NCBI GenBank assembly: GCA_905182865.1
Contig: CAJJCY010000002.1
Location: forward strand, 319,040 to 383,039
Direction of reading: 5' to 3'
DNA length: 64,000 bases
Source of the DNA: an uncultured SAR324 cluster bacterium
Lineage (GTDB): Bacteria > SAR324 > NAC60-12
Shown: one piece after another, positions 61,729 through 64,000 of the stretch
Layout: the number at the start of each line of letters is the position of its first letter
Position numbering within the stretch: the first letter of the stretch is position 1
Position numbers and translations under genes: made by a program
Notes under the pieces: generated by a model
The model's input: only the letters and a program-made list of their open reading frames with translations
Told to the model about the DNA's origin: nothing
Database searches by the model: none

Positions 61729-62583
61729 TTAATTATTTGTAATCAATATATCTACGATTTCATTTTTTGTCCCTAATCTCATTTTAGGACCCCAACATCC
61801 CGATCCAGAAGAAACATAAAGTTTAGATGTTAGTTTTTCATATAGTCCATAAATATTTTTAAATTGTAATATTACAAAAAAATTAAATGGGAATATTTGT
61901 CCATTATGTGTATGCCCTGAAAGCATTAGATCTGTTTTTTCATAAACCTGCTCCCATAAAGTTGGTTTGTGTACCAGAATTAGATTAAATAGATCTTCTT
62001 GAATTAAACTACTAGCAATATTTTTTTGAGTTTCTAATGTCAGGTTGTCACTAATACCAATGAAGTTTAGTTTTTTAAATTTAAATGACTTGATTTATTT
62101 TTTAATAAGATTTACTTGGTGTCTTTTTAATTTGGTTTCATAGTCTTTGATATAATATTCATGATTACCACTTATAAATAAAATTGGTTTTTTTATATTT
62201 TTTAATATTTCTAAATCATCTAAATCAAAAGAACTAGAATCAATAAAATCTCCACCTATTAGCAATAAATCAAATTCCAGATCTTTAATTTTTAAAAGAA
62301 TCTTCTCCAGGTGTTTTTTGGAATTTGATCCCAAATGTGTATCACTAATAAACATTAGTCTAATTTCTCCATCCACTTTAGAAGAAAGAATCTTTATACT
62401 TTTCAGATTAATCAACCTACCATTAATTAAACTGTAAACAGTTATTATAATGATTGACAAAATACAGATCACTCCTAAAGCAGGGGGAGTTATTGAGTAA
62501 AAAGTGTCTACTAATAATCCTAGATTAACTACCCAAAAACTAATAAAACCTATTCCCATTCCTTCATGAACAAATAATTTCAA
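61729..62583 (-). pseudogene. Membrane-associated calcineurin-like metallophosphoesterase, in-frame stop
   Basis: The N-terminal part has membrane helices (FISFWVVNLGLLVDTFYS, LGVICILSIIIITVYSL), then the metallophosphoesterase motifs: DTHLG, GGDFID and GNHEYY. A TAA at 62095 interrupts, but the same frame goes on with FKFKKLNFIGISDN and VHKPTLWEQVYE to GHTHNGQ, giving all five metal-binding motifs of the YkuE/YaeI type. These act on phosphate monoesters or diesters near the membrane. The frame is open to about 62689 with no good start; TTG at 62583 is assumed. Confidence 0.8.
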
Positions 62584-62877
62584 GGGGGTAAATGTATTAT
62601 GAGATTTAAAATAGAAAATTATTATGAAATAAAATATGACTGTGAAAAGAAGTGACGAAAGTTTAAAAATACTTTCTTTAAATCTCTAAGAATTGGTTTA
62701 ACTAACTCGGATAGACATAAATCAGGAATGTAACAAAAAAAATAACAATATAAAAAATTGATTGTCGAAAATTAATCATAAATCAGTCAAATCTACTCTA
62801 CCTTTGATTTCCTGTGAGATACACAAGCCCCAGAAATAATTTCTAGATAATCAATTATTACAAGAATTGGTAAAGCT

Positions 62878-62946
62878 GTCTAGAGTTGACTGACTGAGAA
62901 GATTTAGTGGGGGGTTACTTACAGGAGATGATGTGGTTGGTTTTAG
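62878..62946 (-). repeat. Intergenic element, module T
   Basis: TGACTGACTGAGAAGATTTA GTGGGG, TTACTTACAGGAGATGATGT GGTTGG. It lies right after the stop of the BNR protein gene. It is the only copy after 47 kb. Confidence 0.85.
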
Positions 62947-62949
62947 GAG

Positions 62950-64000
62950 TTATTCACTGAAGGTGACTCCGTTGATATCAGTTGTAATTGTTGAAGTCGA
63001 ATTATTCCAAGATGAACCATTGTCAGTAGATCTCCGGATCACTCCTGAAGACCCAACTGCCACGAAGGCATTGTTCCCGAAGGTGACTCCATTGAGATGG
63101 CTTGAAGTTCCAGAAGTCGAATTATTCCAAGTAGAACCATTGTCAGTAGATCTAACGATCTTTCCACTTTGTCCAACTGCCACGAAGGTATTGTTCCCGA
63201 AGGTGACTCCTTTGAGATATCTTGTAGTTCCAGAAGTCGAATTATCAAAAGATGTCCCATTGTCAGTTGATCTCACAATTTTTCCTGATTGACCAACTGC
63301 CACAAAGGTATTGTTTCCGAAGGTGACTCCATTGAGATTATATGAACTAGATGCTGGGAGACCAGAGTTCGCATTATTCCAATTCGAACCATTGTTTGTT
63401 GATCTCACAATTTTTCCTGATAGACCAACTGCCACAGAAGGTATTGTTCCCGAAGGTGACTCCATTGAGATGACTTGATAGATTGGCCAGAGTTCGCACT
63501 ATTCCAATTCCAACCATTGTTTGTTGATCTCACAATTCTTCCTAATTACCAACTGCCACAGAACGAGCTATTGTTCCCGAAGGTGACTCCATTGATATCA
63601 CTTGTAATTCTAGAAGTCGAATTATTCCAAGATGAAGCATTGTCAGTAGATCTAACGATCTTTCCACTTGCTCCAACTGCCACGAAGGTATCGTTCCCGT
63701 AGGTGACTCCATAGAGATCAGTTAAAATTTGACAAGTCTCATTATCCCAAGATGTGCCATTGTCAATAGATCTAACTTCCTTTCCATATTTACCAGCTCC
63801 CACAAATACTCCTGAAATTGGGGAGGAGGAGGGGTAGGAGGAAGTTTTATACCCACTTGAATCATCATACTGACTACTCAGAGGGTTCCCTAATACGTCT
63901 TTTGCTCCAGTTGTCACTCTAACTTTGTAAGTAGTGTCATATGAGAGATTGTCATATGGATTTAGTGTAAATGTCTGGTTGAAATTAGAATTAGAAGCAG
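62950..64000 (-). pseudogene. Extracellular BNR/Ycf48-like repeat protein with Ig-like domain, frameshifted and partial
   Basis: At the window edge the frame reads SNSNFNQTFTLNPYDNLSYD TTYKVRVTTGAKDVLGNPLS, an SbsA/Big_5-type Ig-like domain. About six repeats of roughly 41 residues follow, such as GVTFGNNTFVAVGQSGKIVR STDNGSTWNNSTSG, the beta-propeller blades of BNR/Ycf48-like proteins. Frame is lost between about 63466 and 63546 and regained. The repeats are near identical in DNA (about 123-bp unit). Probably a large secreted adhesin or carbohydrate-binding surface protein; the N-terminus is outside the window. Confidence 0.75.

Overview
The window looks like part of an AT-rich genome of a free-living marine, Gram-negative bacterium. 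The evidence is TRAP and RND transporters, lipoproteins and Tat substrates, a form I aerobic CO dehydrogenase locus, and secreted MORN-repeat proteins. A SAR324-like or related deltaproteobacterial marine lineage is a guess from gene content only; nothing here fixes the taxonomy.

Layout. 0-4 kb: frameshifted K+ channel, MFS transporter and gene debris. 4-15 kb: aldo/keto reductase, IS3 relic, and a run of secreted MORN-repeat proteins mixed with small zinc-ribbon proteins, ending at an intact tRNA-Phe. 15-38 kb: an accessory region of mostly single, small, minus-strand genes (HchA, DUF1643, DoxX, CDGSH, MOSC, GST, SDR, intradiol dioxygenase, DUF427, RidA, desaturase, DUF2024, cytochrome c). 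It is closed by an RND efflux operon flanked by short direct repeats and by a 38-bp copy of the tRNA-Phe 3' half. 38-47 kb: PhyH dioxygenase, DoeB-like deacylase, VOC-cupin fusion, GH12 lipoprotein, CarH/LitR-like regulator, GFA and GYD proteins. 47-54.6 kb: minus-strand cox operon coxM-S-L-G-D-E-xdhC/YHS. 55-61.3 kb: TRAP transporter operon with an amidase and a D-2-hydroxyacid dehydrogenase. 61.4-64 kb: metallophosphoesterase and an extracellular BNR/Ycf48-like repeat protein running off the window.

The most unusual signal is a family of about 30 copies of an intergenic element of about 110 bp. It has two parts. Module T (with dyad CTGTGA/TCACAG) usually lies just 3' of a gene. Module P contains TTGTAA-17 bp-TATATA, a good sigma70-type promoter, and usually lies just 5' of the next gene on the same strand. 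The element separates many unrelated single genes in 1-33 kb and 38-47 kb and recurs at 62.9 kb. It is absent from the RND, cox and TRAP operons. The MORN genes have the same P leader and T tail, and orphan MORN-type signal peptides are fused to T at several places. This suggests an expression-cassette or recombination-scar system built from MORN gene units.

At least 15 genes have single-base frameshifts or in-frame stops, including core-looking ones (coxL, coxE, dctM, hchA). Either the sequence has residual indel errors or the region is decaying. All pseudogene labels below carry that caveat.
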